Positions 9,366 to 19,056 of a stretch of 64,000 nt of DNA are shown here, piece by piece. The first letter of the stretch is position 1; each line of letters opens with the position of its first letter. This DNA comes from Alteromonas sp. KC3 (GTDB lineage Bacteria; Pseudomonadota; Gammaproteobacteria; Enterobacterales; Alteromonadaceae), in NCBI RefSeq assembly GCF_016756315.1, contig NZ_AP024235.1, positions 744,001 through 808,000 of the forward strand, in the 5' to 3' direction. A program made the translations under genes and the position numbers. The notes below the pieces were generated by a model. The model had not been told where the DNA came from, made no database searches, and saw only the letters and a program-made list of their open reading frames with translations.

Positions 9366-10348
9366 TGTTGATGTTGTGCAAGCTCAATGGCTTTTTCCAA
9401 TGCTTTTCTAAAACTTCCAGCGTCAGCTTCTCCTGTACCTGCAAGGTCAAGGGCGGTGCCGTGATCTACTGAGGTACGAATGAAAGGCAAACCCAGAGTG
9501 ATATTTACTGATGCGCCGAAGCCTTTGTATTTTAATACAGGTAAGCCTTGGTCGTGGTACATAGCCAGTACAACATCAGCATTTTCTAAATACTTCGGCT
9601 GAAAAATGGTATCGGCTGGCAAAGGCCCGGTAATATTCAAACCTTCAGCGCGTAACTCTTCCAGTGCTGGTATGATGGTATGAATTTCTTCCGTTCCAAT
9701 ATGCCCATCTTCACCAGCGTGAGGGTTTAGTCCACACACGTAAATGTGGGGCTCTTTAATACCGAATTTAAGTTTAAGATCGGTATTAATGATGTGAATC
9801 ACTTTGTGTAATCTCTCACGAGTGATCGCTTTCGCCACGTACTCTAGCGGGATATGTGTTGTCGCAAGGGCAACGTTAAGTCCTTCCGTTGCTAGCAGCA
9901 TAACCACATCGATAGTGTTTGATTGATAGGCGAAGAACTCGGTATGCCCGCTAAATGATACCCCAGCCTTGTTAATTATGCCCTTGTGTACAGGGCCTGT
10001 AACAACTGCGTCAAAGTCTCCATCCATATTGGCTTGGCAGGCTTGTCGTAATGTCTCGACAACGTAAAGTCCATTTTCGCTATCAAGTGTACCTGCGATA
10101 ACGTCTACAGATTTATCTATCTGCTTAATAAACAACGAACCCGCAGCTTGTACTTGCGGGTTATTGGCGTCGTATTCAATAAGGGTTAGCGGTAAACCTA
10201 GCCGTTCGGCCCTTGCCCTGAGCATGTCACCGTCGGCAAACACGACAAGCTGTGCTTGCCATGTCTCTTGGGCCAGTTTAATGATTAAATCTGGCCCTAT
10301 TCCAGCCGGCTCTCCCGGCGTAATTGCTATTTTAATTGGTGTACTCAT
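9362..10348 (-). CDS. pdxA: 4-hydroxythreonine-4-phosphate dehydrogenase
   Basis: NAD-dependent oxidation of 4-phosphohydroxy-L-threonine in pyridoxal 5'-phosphate synthesis; the product is condensed by PdxJ, whose gene is also in this window (20.3 kb). Family signatures are [13 protein letters not shown] at the N-terminus, [11 protein letters not shown], the metal-binding GHTEFFA histidine, GLNPHAGE and the [13 protein letters not shown] segment. The length of 328 residues is standard. It lies between surA and rsmA, as in E. coli, with a 14-nt gap from surA. Confidence 0.96.
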   Translation of the reverse strand: MSTPIKIAITPGEPAGIGPDLIIKLAQETWQAQLVVFADGDMLRARAERLGLPLTLIEYDANNPQVQAAGSLFIKQIDKSVDVIAGTLDSENGLYVVETLRQACQANMDGDFDAVVTGPVHKGIINKAGVSFSGHTEFFAYQSNTIDVVMLLATEGLNVALATTHIPLEYVAKAITRERLHKVIHIINTDLKLKFGIKEPHIYVCGLNPHAGEDGHIGTEEIHTIIPALEELRAEGLNITGPLPADTIFQPKYLENADVVLAMYHDQGLPVLKYKGFGASVNITLGLPFIRTSVDHGTALDLAGTGEADAGSFRKALEKAIELAQHQQ

Positions 10349-10362
10349 GTATCACTTAATGT

Positions 10363-11646
10363 TTATGAATCTACAACTTCAACATACGCCGCATCACGCA
10401 TTTCGCGAAGCCAGTTTTCGGTTTCTTCGGCAAATTTACGGTTGAAGATTAACTGAGATGCTTTTTCTTCTTTGCGCTTGTCTGTTGCATCATCAACTCG
10501 ACGATCGATAAGTTGAATTAAGTGCCAGCCAAACGTTGAACGAACCGGATCGCTAAACTCACCTGGCTCAAGTTGTGCCAACGCTTCTTTAAATGCCGGC
10601 GTGTAGTTCTCTGGATCTGACCAGCCTAATTCACCACCGCGCAGTGCAGATCCAGGATCTTCAGAATATTCTTTTGCTAATTCAGCAAAGTCAGACTCAC
10701 CACTCTCAACTTCTTCTCTAAAGCGAATTAGCATCGATTTGGCTTTGTCTTCACTAAGAATAATAGACGGTTTTACCAAGATATGGCGTGAGTTAACTTC
10801 TTCTACCGTAATTTTTTCAATACCACGGGTATCAAGTACTTTTAGAATGTGAAAGCCAGCGCCGCTTCGAATTGGCCCAACCAATACGTCTTTGTCTTTA
10901 CCCTGAATTGCTTCTGCAAATAGGGTAGGCATAGCATTGATGTTCATCCATCCCATGTCACCACCTTCAAGTGCTTCGTTACCTGAAGAAGATGCAATGG
11001 CTATTTTAGCAAAGTCTGAACCAGACTCCAAAAGTGCAATAACTTTGTCAGCGCGTTCACGTGCCGCTTGAATGTCTTCGTCTGTTGGCTCCGTTGGAAA
11101 TCCAATAAGGATGTGACCAAGACGATATTCCGCTTGCTCGGCACCTTGCTGTTCCATAAGTTCTATCAAGGTGTTTATTTCTTGAGGTGTGATATAAACA
11201 CGGCGGCGCACATTAGCGCGACGAACTTCACCCATGATAATTTCTTCGCGGATATCTTCGCGATAATCTTCATAAGCAATGCCTTGAAGTGCTATTGATT
11301 CGCGAAGTTGCTCAATAGTCGCATTTTGACTCGCCGCGATATTCCCAATCGTTTGCTCTAATTGAGGGTCACTGATTTGAATACCCATGCGTTCAGCCAT
11401 TTGAAGCTGAAGGCTTTTTGTAATGAGTCGTTCAATGGCCTGTGTGCGAAGTGCGCGATCAGAGGGGAGCTGCTGGCCATTCGCCTCGGCGTTTCTTTTT
11501 ACTTCCTGCACAAGGGCTTCGATCTCGCTTTCAAGTACCACGCCTTGGTCAACAATTACCGCTACGCGGTCTAGCATAACTTCTTGCGCAATGCTGTTAA
11601 ATGAGAGTAGGGCACCTAACATCAATGCTCGGATAATGAACTTCAT
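10363..11646 (-). CDS. surA: periplasmic chaperone and peptidyl-prolyl isomerase SurA
   Basis: Chaperone that escorts outer-membrane beta-barrels, including LptD encoded next to it, to the BAM complex. It has a signal peptide, a SurA N-terminal chaperone domain (DRVAVIVDQGVVLESEIE) and two parvulin domains: the first near residues 170-270 (YRLGHILIGFP, GGDMGWMN), the second near 285-385 (SRHILVKPS, GGELGWSDPENY). The frame begins with GTG at 11652, but the ATG at 11646 has AAAAGAG 6 nt upstream and gives a better signal peptide. It follows lptD with a 61-nt gap. Confidence 0.96.
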   Translation of the reverse strand: MKFIIRALMLGALLSFNSIAQEVMLDRVAVIVDQGVVLESEIEALVQEVKRNAEANGQQLPSDRALRTQAIERLITKSLQLQMAERMGIQISDPQLEQTIGNIAASQNATIEQLRESIALQGIAYEDYREDIREEIIMGEVRRANVRRRVYITPQEINTLIELMEQQGAEQAEYRLGHILIGFPTEPTDEDIQAARERADKVIALLESGSDFAKIAIASSSGNEALEGGDMGWMNINAMPTLFAEAIQGKDKDVLVGPIRSGAGFHILKVLDTRGIEKITVEEVNSRHILVKPSIILSEDKAKSMLIRFREEVESGESDFAELAKEYSEDPGSALRGGELGWSDPENYTPAFKEALAQLEPGEFSDPVRSTFGWHLIQLIDRRVDDATDKRKEEKASQLIFNRKFAEETENWLREMRDAAYVEVVDS

Positions 11647-11707
11647 ACACACTCTTTTATTATTGGTTAATTACACTTGTGCACACTTGCGTATGCTCAA
11701 CTGCGGG

Positions 11708-13960
11708 TTAATTTAAACTATAAGGCTGGCGATAGCCAAACATACCGTCTTTTAGCATGCTTCTACGGGTTCCTGAAGAACCTATACCTTTAAAGATAAA
11801 CTGAAGCGACACACCAGAGTCAAAGTCGTCTGTGGTTTGCTCGCCACGGGCATTGAATCGATTATTCAAGCTTCTTTGAGCAACTAAGCGAATTGCCCAG
11901 CAGCACGATTCATATTGAATACCGGTATATGTTTCAACACTGCGATGGCGCTCTAAATCACGATAGGTTCTGCCTACCCACTGCCAGTTCTCAGAAATAG
12001 GCCAACTTGCAGAAATACCAATTTGATCAATGGTTTCGCCACTTAAGTCGCGTACATAACGGTGGCTGACTTGGATAAAGCGCGCGTCATCTTTTCTGTA
12101 CTCTACCCCAAGACTGCTCAAGTCGACTTTGTCAGTATCTGTTGTTACCTGAACGTCAGTATGGAAGAACCAATTTTTATTAACGCGCCAATCAACTTCG
12201 GCAGCAAGTGCTGAACGGTCTTGATTTTTAGTGGCGGCCACAACTTTGTTATCTTCAAGATAGAATATCTGACCCACACTTAGGACAAATTGTTCCCGAT
12301 TGTTTTTATCTAACATTCGCGTGGTCGCACCAAGGGTAATTTGATTGTTGTCGCTGATACGGTCAAGACCTGTAAATTCTTGTCCTCTAAAGAGCCCTTC
12401 TACGTCAGTAAGTAGCGGCGTAGAATCATAAAAGCCAATAGCAGTTTGGTCTTCATACGACGTATACAAATACTGTATTTTTGGCTCAAAGGTCATCGAC
12501 ATGTCGTCGCTAAACCACGATTTATCTCGTTCAAAATACAAGGCTCCGTACAGTCGGCCTTGGCCAAGTGTGCGCTCTACGTTTTCATCTAAGTCTGTGC
12601 CCTCTACGTTATCTTGGCGGTATACCGTCTGAAATAACGTAGTTTCAGCAGTAAACTCTCCCCATGCAGAACGCAGTGGCATTGCAAGTGTTGGCGCTAT
12701 ATGAAAGCGGGTTGCAGTAGGTGCGGTATCTAACGTATTGTCAAAATGAGCAACTTCTGAGTCCAGATTAAACTCAAAAAAATCACCTAATGGCTTGTTA
12801 TAATTAACTTTGATTTCTGGAACCGCGCGATAACTATCGGCAGTATTACCCAACACTTCAAAGTCTTTAATCTGCATATTCACCGACAGATTTTCTGAGT
12901 AATAGCTCATACCAATACTGCGGTACAGGTGGGTATCGGCACGGCTGTAGTAATCCGAACCTAAATCTAATAAGTAGTTGTTATCGCTTAACCCGTTAAA
13001 ATCAACGTTTAGAAGCCAATTATCGCCAATTAACCCTTGGTGCTGTAAACGGTAAAAATAACGGTCTGGGTTGCCAGATATGTCTGAATCACTTGGTAAA
13101 TATTCGACATACGCTTTACCTTGACTGTTTTCGGTTAAATAGCGAAATTCGGTATTTAACTGAATGCCGCGTAGTGTCATAACCCGCGGTGCTAATGTCA
13201 TGTCGTAGTTGGGGGCGATATTCCAGTAGAACGGCTGTGTATAGTCTACGCCAGTTCTGCTAGAGCTAGTAAGCTCTGGAAATAGTAGGCCAGTTTGACG
13301 CTCATTACTTACTGGGAAGGCAAAATAGGGTAGATAGAAAACAGGCACGTCAGCAATATAGAAGCGGGTGTGTTTGGCTTGACCCCAAACGGTGCCTTTT
13401 TCTAGACTTATTTCGCTGGCGCGAATTAACCAGTCTTCATCGCCTTCAGGGCACGTAGTAAAGCTTACGTCTTTTAACACAATCCCAGTGTCGGTATCTA
13501 AAACAATGTCTTTTGCCGCGCCTTGACCCACAAAACCCGTCAATTGATATCGGGTATTCGTCATTTCTAAGCGCTCTTCAACAGAGCGAAGTGAAACGGA
13601 ATCACTTTCTACTTTTAGTTGGGCATCTTGGTAGGTGACATCGCCTTTGGCAATCAGATCTTTTCCGTTGCCGTTAACTTGCGCTTGCGCGGCCTGAATT
13701 ACCGCTGTGTCAGAGGTAATGTCAACATCGCCTGAAAACAACGCAACTTTGTCTTGTATAATTTCAGTGCGATTGGCTTCAACCTTAACATGCCCTTTAG
13801 GCATAAGTGCTTTGCTGCTAAAGGTAACAGGTTCAACAGAGCAGAACGCAAGTGGAGCTGCATTCGAATCTGAATTAGTACGAGAATCTGTTGTTTCCTG
13901 TGCAAACGCGACAGTAGGCAAAAATGTCGCACAAACAACGATGGCGCAGGTTTTTTTCAT
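11708..13960 (-). CDS. lptD: LPS-assembly protein LptD
   Basis: Outer-membrane beta-barrel that, with LptE, inserts lipopolysaccharide into the outer leaflet. The 750-residue protein has a signal peptide (FLPTVAFA-Q), an LptA-like beta-jellyroll domain (about 55-190; GHVKVEANRTEI, FSGDVDI) and a C-terminal barrel. The cysteines for the two inter-domain disulfides are present: one soon after the signal peptide (LAFCSVEP), one in TTCPEGDEDW, and an adjacent pair in YESCCWAIR. It heads the minus-strand cluster and is divergent from djlA. LptA, LptB and LptC are encoded at 58-60 kb. Confidence 0.95.
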   Translation of the reverse strand: MKKTCAIVVCATFLPTVAFAQETTDSRTNSDSNAAPLAFCSVEPVTFSSKALMPKGHVKVEANRTEIIQDKVALFSGDVDITSDTAVIQAAQAQVNGNGKDLIAKGDVTYQDAQLKVESDSVSLRSVEERLEMTNTRYQLTGFVGQGAAKDIVLDTDTGIVLKDVSFTTCPEGDEDWLIRASEISLEKGTVWGQAKHTRFYIADVPVFYLPYFAFPVSNERQTGLLFPELTSSSRTGVDYTQPFYWNIAPNYDMTLAPRVMTLRGIQLNTEFRYLTENSQGKAYVEYLPSDSDISGNPDRYFYRLQHQGLIGDNWLLNVDFNGLSDNNYLLDLGSDYYSRADTHLYRSIGMSYYSENLSVNMQIKDFEVLGNTADSYRAVPEIKVNYNKPLGDFFEFNLDSEVAHFDNTLDTAPTATRFHIAPTLAMPLRSAWGEFTAETTLFQTVYRQDNVEGTDLDENVERTLGQGRLYGALYFERDKSWFSDDMSMTFEPKIQYLYTSYEDQTAIGFYDSTPLLTDVEGLFRGQEFTGLDRISDNNQITLGATTRMLDKNNREQFVLSVGQIFYLEDNKVVAATKNQDRSALAAEVDWRVNKNWFFHTDVQVTTDTDKVDLSSLGVEYRKDDARFIQVSHRYVRDLSGETIDQIGISASWPISENWQWVGRTYRDLERHRSVETYTGIQYESCCWAIRLVAQRSLNNRFNARGEQTTDDFDSGVSLQFIFKGIGSSGTRRSMLKDGMFGYRQPYSLN

Positions 13961-14387
13961 GCGTTAATGGGTGGCCTATTTGTTGTAAATTGCTTTTGTA
14001 ACCCAGCTAAGACGACGCGCGTCTTGTATAGTTCAGCATTATTGTTTACCCCACCTAAAGCATATTTCAAAGCTCAATTGTTGCTTAAGGAGGACGCTAA
14101 TAGTCTAAGCGGTCAATTCTAAGCACTTCTCGCGCAATTACCAACCATTGATGTGAAAAAATGCATATTATCTATCACCTAATAGAAAATATGAGCAGTA
14201 AACGCTTTTCGCACGACCTATTAAGCTTGAAAAATTTCACTCCACACCTACATCTTATTTGGATTAAGAGAGCCGTTTGATATAGTGCTCTGAAATGCCG
14301 CAGTTCATTTTGACTAAAAAATAGCGTGAGCCTGCGAGTAATAAAGCCAAGTAATGGGAAACTAAGCAAACAATGGAGTACGCGTAG
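13961..14387. other. intergenic region between divergent lptD and djlA
   Basis: 427 nt without a supportable gene. It must hold the promoters of both genes, but I could not assign -35/-10 pairs with confidence. A small perfect inverted repeat, AAGACG-N5-CGTCTT, lies at 14009-14025, 49 nt upstream of the lptD start. Confidence 0.5.
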
Positions 14388-15248
14388 ATGTCTATTTGGG
14401 GGAAGATCCTCGGTGCCTTATTTGGCTTTATGTTCTTAAAGATTCCAGGTGCGATTCTCGGCTTAGTTGTAGGGCACTTTTTTGATAAGGCTTATAGCCA
14501 GGATTTCAATCAGCTTGGTGGATTTGGTCGTTTTTTTACCGACCAAAATAGCCTAAAGCAACAAGCTATTTTCTTTCACAGTCTATTTAGCGCACTGGGC
14601 CATCTTGCTAAATCAGACGGAAAGGTGACCAGCAAAGAAATACAAATCGCGACAGCATTAATGGATGAGATGCGGTTAACAGGCGATGCCCGTCGCGAGG
14701 CGCAAGATGCATTTCGCGAAGGAAAAGCACGTGACTTTCCTCTGGTTGAGACACTTAAAGGCTTTTATGAAGCGACTCATGGTCGCCGCGATATTCTTCA
14801 GGTATTTTTAGAAATTCTCATTCAGTCTGCCTTTGCCGATGGCACCTTGTCACAAGAAGAGTACAACGTACTTGAAAAGGTAGCGAAACCGCTTGGGTTT
14901 AGGCGTCGTGACCTCGACTACCTTATTTCAATGTACGAAGCAGAAATCCGTTTTAGGCAGCGCGGTGGCCCACGCTCGCATTCGAATGGGCAATATCGTC
15001 AGGGCGCTCAAGGCCAGCAGGCTTATTCAGAACAGCAAAGTATTGATGATGCTTATCGCATACTCGGCGTCTCAGCGTCAGATGATGAAAAAGTTATCAA
15101 GCGCGCGTATCGCAAAAGAATGGCTGAACACCACCCTGATAAATTAGTATCAAAAGGGTTACCTGAGCAGGCAATGGAAATTGCCAAAAAGAAAGCTCAA
15201 GACATTCAGTCTGCATACGAGCTTATTAAGCAAAAGCGTGGCTTTTAA
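14388..15248 (+). CDS. djlA: co-chaperone DjlA
   Basis: Membrane-anchored J-domain protein that stimulates DnaK ATPase. Residues 1-30 form the single glycine-rich transmembrane helix (GAILGLVVGHFF), followed by a TerB-like helical domain (about 60-180; KSDGKVTSKEI, FADGTLSQEEY). The C-terminal J domain (215-286) contains the invariant HPD tripeptide in AEHHPDKLVSKG. The length of 286 residues and the position divergent from lptD match E. coli. The stop codon is immediately followed by the xerD start with no gap. Confidence 0.95.
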   Translation: MSIWGKILGALFGFMFLKIPGAILGLVVGHFFDKAYSQDFNQLGGFGRFFTDQNSLKQQAIFFHSLFSALGHLAKSDGKVTSKEIQIATALMDEMRLTGDARREAQDAFREGKARDFPLVETLKGFYEATHGRRDILQVFLEILIQSAFADGTLSQEEYNVLEKVAKPLGFRRRDLDYLISMYEAEIRFRQRGGPRSHSNGQYRQGAQGQQAYSEQQSIDDAYRILGVSASDDEKVIKRAYRKRMAEHHPDKLVSKGLPEQAMEIAKKKAQDIQSAYELIKQKRGF

Positions 15249-16175
15249 ATGAAATCTACACAACGTGAATTGACCTATGTGCCTGCAGCAAGTCAAGCGC
15301 ACATTGATAGCTTCATTGAAATGCTGTGGTTAGAAAAAGGGCTGTCTGAGCACACCCAGCAAAGTTATCGCACCGACCTTACTAAATTAGCAATTTACTG
15401 TAATAACCAAGGTGTCAAAGATATTGCATTGCTTGTAACTGAGCAGCTGCAGGACTACCTTGCTTATCGGCATGAAAAGGGTCTTTCGACACGAAGCACG
15501 CAGCGTGCGCTAAGTGCCATTAGAGCTTTTTTTGTTTTTCTTATAAGTAAACAGATTCGCGTAGATAGTCCGGTATCAGCTTTATCTAATCCTAAGACGC
15601 CAAAGTCATTACCTTCGTCGTTATCACAGCAGCAAGTCGAAGACTTGCTTGCCGCGCCAGACACCGAAGATCCCATCGAATGCCGCGATAAAAGCATGCT
15701 TGAGGTTCTCTATGCCACTGGGCTTCGCGTAAGCGAGCTTGTTGGTTTGACGATGGAGCAGATTAGTTTGCAACAAGGCGTGGTGCGCGTTGTCGGTAAA
15801 GGGAATAAGGAACGCCTTGTACCTTTGGGCGAAGAGGCCATCGAGTGGTTACTTACCTACGTTAAGACGGCAAGGCCTATTTTGGCAAGTAAACAAACTG
15901 ATGTGGTGTTTTTGAGTAAACGCGGGCAGAAAATGACGCGGCAAACGTTTTGGCATCGCATAAAATACTATGCGATAAAAGCGGGTATCGAGCAGCATTT
16001 GTCACCCCATACATTGCGGCATGCCTTTGCTACTCACTTACTTAACCATGGTGCGGATTTACGTGTTGTGCAAATGTTACTAGGCCACAGCGACCTGTCT
16101 ACTACGCAAATATATACCCATGTAGCGACAGAGCGATTGCAAACACTGATACATAGCCATCATCCTAGGGGCTAG
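15249..16175 (+). CDS. xerD: site-specific tyrosine recombinase XerD
   Basis: One of the two recombinases that resolve chromosome dimers at dif during division. The N-terminal core-binding SAM-like domain covers residues 15-100. The catalytic domain contains R160 (GLRVSEL), a lysine in the GKGNKER hairpin, H254 and R257 (SPHTLRHAF), H280 (LLGHSDLST) and the nucleophile Y289 (QIYTH). Assignment to XerD rather than XerC rests on the conserved xerD-dsbC-recJ order. No dif site was identified nearby. Confidence 0.93.
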   Translation: MKSTQRELTYVPAASQAHIDSFIEMLWLEKGLSEHTQQSYRTDLTKLAIYCNNQGVKDIALLVTEQLQDYLAYRHEKGLSTRSTQRALSAIRAFFVFLISKQIRVDSPVSALSNPKTPKSLPSSLSQQQVEDLLAAPDTEDPIECRDKSMLEVLYATGLRVSELVGLTMEQISLQQGVVRVVGKGNKERLVPLGEEAIEWLLTYVKTARPILASKQTDVVFLSKRGQKMTRQTFWHRIKYYAIKAGIEQHLSPHTLRHAFATHLLNHGADLRVVQMLLGHSDLSTTQIYTHVATERLQTLIHSHHPRG

Positions 16176-16186
16176 TTTGCACGGAA

Positions 16187-16221
16187 GCTCACGATCAAAG
16201 CGCTTTGCTATGATTGTGAGC
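16187..16221. other. stem-loop between xerD and dsbC
   Basis: GCTCACGATCA (16187-16197) pairs with TGATTGTGAGC (16211-16221), 11 bp including one G-U pair, around a 13-nt loop. There is no T-run after it, so it is not a classical terminator. It begins 12 nt past the xerD stop and could stabilise the 3' end or act as a weak terminator. Confidence 0.4.
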
Positions 16222-16424
16222 AGGTTTGCGACAAGCGGCGAGTCTGCAGTATGTTGTTCTCACTGGTGTGTGTTAGCATAGCGGCAAATAAATGAAATTT
16301 TTAGGGCGTACCTAAGGTCTGATAAATAACCAAGGGGTTTTTCATTAGGCGTTGAACGACATGCCGCATAAGAGATGTGGTCGTTTTTTAGTGTAACCCA
16401 GATAAGATGTAATGGAGTAATTGA

Positions 16425-17147
16425 GTGAAAGCTATAAAGAAATGTTTGATAGCGAGCGCTGTTGTGGCAACGAGTTTTGTAAGTGTGATTGCCCATGCCG
16501 CTGATGAAACCGCAATTCGTACGAAGCTAACAACCATGTTAGGTCTTGAAGTAGATAGCTTTGCTGACTCTCCTGTACCTGGTCTAGTGCAAGTATCGAC
16601 TAATCGCGGTTTGTTTTACGTAAGTGACAGCGGCGAATACTTACTTCAGGCTCGCGTTTTCAATATTGATGAGAATATGCGAAATGAAACGGAAGTAGCA
16701 TTATCGTCACTGCGCTTAGCTGGTGTGAAAGACATGGCTTCATCTGCCATAACGTTTAAAGCAAAAAATGAAAAACACGTGATCACCGTATTTACCGACA
16801 CAACGTGTGGCTATTGCCGCAAACTGCACAATGAGATTGGCGAGTTAAATGATAACGGTGTGACGGTTCAATATTTGGCGTTTCCTCGAGCGGGGTTAAA
16901 TAGTCAGAACTATGAAGATATGGTTTCTGTGTGGTGTGCCGCTAATCCACAGCAGGCCCTAACTGATGCCAAAGCCGGTGACAATGTAGCAAGTGCAAGT
17001 TGCAAAAATAAAGTGGCAGAGCAATACCTGTTAGGACAAAAGTTAGGCGTAAATGGTACACCTAACATCATTTTACCTGACGGTTCACTTATCCCAGGGT
17101 ATCAACCTGCTGACTTACTTGTTCAAGCACTAGAGCAAGCACAGTAA
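16425..17147 (+). CDS. dsbC: thiol:disulfide interchange protein DsbC
   Basis: Periplasmic disulfide isomerase that repairs wrong disulfides, kept reduced by DsbD. It has a 25-residue signal peptide (VIAHA-A), an N-terminal dimerisation domain (about 27-85) and a thioredoxin-fold domain with the active site C128-G-Y-C131 and the cis-proline loop GVNGTPNII. The start is GTG at 16425, with GGAG 7 nt upstream. In this bacterium one likely client is LptD, whose four cysteines must be paired correctly. A terminator follows at 17173. Confidence 0.95.
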   Translation: MKAIKKCLIASAVVATSFVSVIAHAADETAIRTKLTTMLGLEVDSFADSPVPGLVQVSTNRGLFYVSDSGEYLLQARVFNIDENMRNETEVALSSLRLAGVKDMASSAITFKAKNEKHVITVFTDTTCGYCRKLHNEIGELNDNGVTVQYLAFPRAGLNSQNYEDMVSVWCAANPQQALTDAKAGDNVASASCKNKVAEQYLLGQKLGVNGTPNIILPDGSLIPGYQPADLLVQALEQAQ

Positions 17148-17172
17148 GCACACTCCTTACATTATTTTAGAT

Positions 17173-17199
17173 AAAAAACGCACGCTTTGTGCGTTTTTT
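17173..17199 (+). terminator. rho-independent terminator of dsbC
   Basis: AAAAAACGCAC (17173-17183) pairs perfectly with GTGCGTTTTTT (17189-17199) around a 5-nt loop; further T residues follow. Confidence 0.88.
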
Positions 17200-17223
17200 G
17201 TTTTTCTGCGGTACTATTTTGGC

Positions 17224-17261
17224 TGCAGTCGCGCTTGCATGACACGCAAGTGGCGACTGCA
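17224..17261. other. long bipartite stem-loop upstream of recJ
   Basis: The outer arms TGCAGTCGC (17224-17232) and GCGACTGCA (17253-17261) pair perfectly over 9 bp. An inner CTTGC (17234-17238) pairs with GCAAG (17246-17250) around a 7-nt loop, leaving one small bulge. No U-tract follows, and dsbC already has its own terminator. It lies 50 nt before the recJ start, so it may be an operator, a leader structure or a dispersed palindromic repeat. Confidence 0.45.
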
Positions 17262-17311
17262 CAGATATAATACTCAGCTTCATAATTTACAACGATATAT
17301 AGTGGTACCTC

Positions 17312-19033
17312 ATGATATTGCCCATTGTTCGCCGAGAGGTCTCTGGCGACTCGCTAAGCGCAGACCTTCACCCCGTAATTGATAGAATTTATCGCGGTCG
17401 TAATGTTGTGCGTATTGATGACTTGGAAAATGGTCTCAAAGGGCTAACGCATTTTAATGAGCTTAAAGGTATGCCGAAAGCCGCTCGCATGCTAGCAGAT
17501 GCCGTCGAGCAAAATAAAAAGCTTATTATTGTCGGCGATTTTGACGCCGACGGCGCGACCAGTACTTCTGTGTGCATCTTAGCTATGCGAATGATGGGCC
17601 ATCACAATATCGACTACTTAGTACCCAACCGGTTTGATTTTGGCTATGGCCTGAGTGTGCCTATTGTTGATGTGGCCAAGGAGCAAGGCGCTGACGTAAT
17701 AGTTACGGTTGATAATGGCATTTCATGTATCGATGGTGTTGCTCATGCCAAGGCAAAGGGAATTGATGTCATTGTTACTGATCACCATTTGCCTGGTGAT
17801 GTACTGCCAGACGCTGATGCGATAGTAAACCCTAACCAACCTGGTTGTAATTTTCCGTCAAAGAACCTTGCAGGTGTCGGCGTTGCTTTTTACATTATGT
17901 TGGCAGTGAAAGCCGAGTTGCAATCACGGGGATATTTCGAAAAGGCTAATATTGCTGTACCCAACTTGGCATCGCTACTTGATATTGTGGCAGTGGGGAC
18001 AGTGGCCGATGTAGTGGTGCTAGATAAAAATAACCGAATTCTCGTTCATCAAGGTTTGCAGCGAATACGCGCTGGCAAGTGCCGCCCGGGCATTAAAGCG
18101 CTGGTAGAAGTGGCAAACCGAGAATGTGCTCACCTAACGTCAACAGACTTGGGATTTGTCGTAGGGCCGCGTTTAAATGCAGCAGGGCGCCTAGATGATA
18201 TGTCGCAAGGTATAGCGTGCTTGCTGGAAGACGACACCATTCAGGCAAGAATGATTGCCGCGGAACTTGATGCACTTAACAAAGAGCGCAGAGAAATTGA
18301 AACGGGTATGAAGGCCCAGGCTGAGCAAACCCTTGAAAGTATGGCCCTTAATGAGGGCGAGATGCCTGAAGCCCTAGTGGTTTACCGTGAAGATTTCCAC
18401 CAAGGTGTAATTGGTATTGTCGCGGGCAGGCTGAAAGAGAAGTACTTAAAGCCGGTGATTGCCTTCGCACATCAAGACGATGAGATAATTAAAGGGTCAG
18501 CACGCTCTATTCCTGGCGTACATATTCGCGATGTGTTGGATGAAGTTAACACGCGCTTCCCGGGGGTTATCGATAAATTCGGCGGGCACGCCATGGCGGC
18601 CGGGCTCAGTTTACCACTTGCGAAGCTTAAGGCGTTTGAAGACGCATTTGTCGCTATTGCCAGTCAACATATGGCAAAGCTTGACGGCAATCACGCGCTG
18701 CTTTCTGATGGAGACTTAACCGACAGCGAGTTGTGTTTGACGTTTGCTCACCAATTGCGTCAAGCGGGGCCTTTTGGGCAAGGCTTTGAGTCGCCATTGT
18801 TTGATGGTGAATTTACCTTGTTAGACCAAAGGCTTGTCGGGCAAAAACACCTCAAAATGGTGTTAAAAAGTGATGGAAATAATGAAATAGATGCAATTGC
18901 ATTTAATGTGGATTTAAACGTCTGGCCCAACGCTATGGTGAAGCGGGTTCATATCGCTTACCGTCTTGATATCAATGTTTTTCGCGGTCAGGAAACGGTG
19001 CAACTTATCATTGAGCAAATCACGGCCTGCTAG
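17312..19033 (+). CDS. recJ: single-stranded-DNA-specific exonuclease RecJ
   Basis: 5'-to-3' exonuclease on single-stranded DNA, acting in RecF-pathway recombination, mismatch repair and base excision. It belongs to the DHH phosphoesterase family: motif I is VGDFDADGATS (D76 region), motif III is the TDHH at about residues 156-159, and the C-terminal DHHA1 domain carries GRLKEKYLKP and the glycine-rich FGGHAMAAGLSL. The length of 573 residues is normal. It is followed after 23 nt by a small unknown gene and then by recO, another RecF-pathway gene. Confidence 0.95.
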   Translation: MILPIVRREVSGDSLSADLHPVIDRIYRGRNVVRIDDLENGLKGLTHFNELKGMPKAARMLADAVEQNKKLIIVGDFDADGATSTSVCILAMRMMGHHNIDYLVPNRFDFGYGLSVPIVDVAKEQGADVIVTVDNGISCIDGVAHAKAKGIDVIVTDHHLPGDVLPDADAIVNPNQPGCNFPSKNLAGVGVAFYIMLAVKAELQSRGYFEKANIAVPNLASLLDIVAVGTVADVVVLDKNNRILVHQGLQRIRAGKCRPGIKALVEVANRECAHLTSTDLGFVVGPRLNAAGRLDDMSQGIACLLEDDTIQARMIAAELDALNKERREIETGMKAQAEQTLESMALNEGEMPEALVVYREDFHQGVIGIVAGRLKEKYLKPVIAFAHQDDEIIKGSARSIPGVHIRDVLDEVNTRFPGVIDKFGGHAMAAGLSLPLAKLKAFEDAFVAIASQHMAKLDGNHALLSDGDLTDSELCLTFAHQLRQAGPFGQGFESPLFDGEFTLLDQRLVGQKHLKMVLKSDGNNEIDAIAFNVDLNVWPNAMVKRVHIAYRLDINVFRGQETVQLIIEQITAC

Positions 19034-19056
19034 CCTTCGATTGGGGAATGTCTACT

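Noticed and set aside
14175..14369. 64-codon minus-strand frame between lptD and djlA
   Set aside because: No ribosome-binding site, no recognisable protein features, and it runs through the likely djlA promoter.
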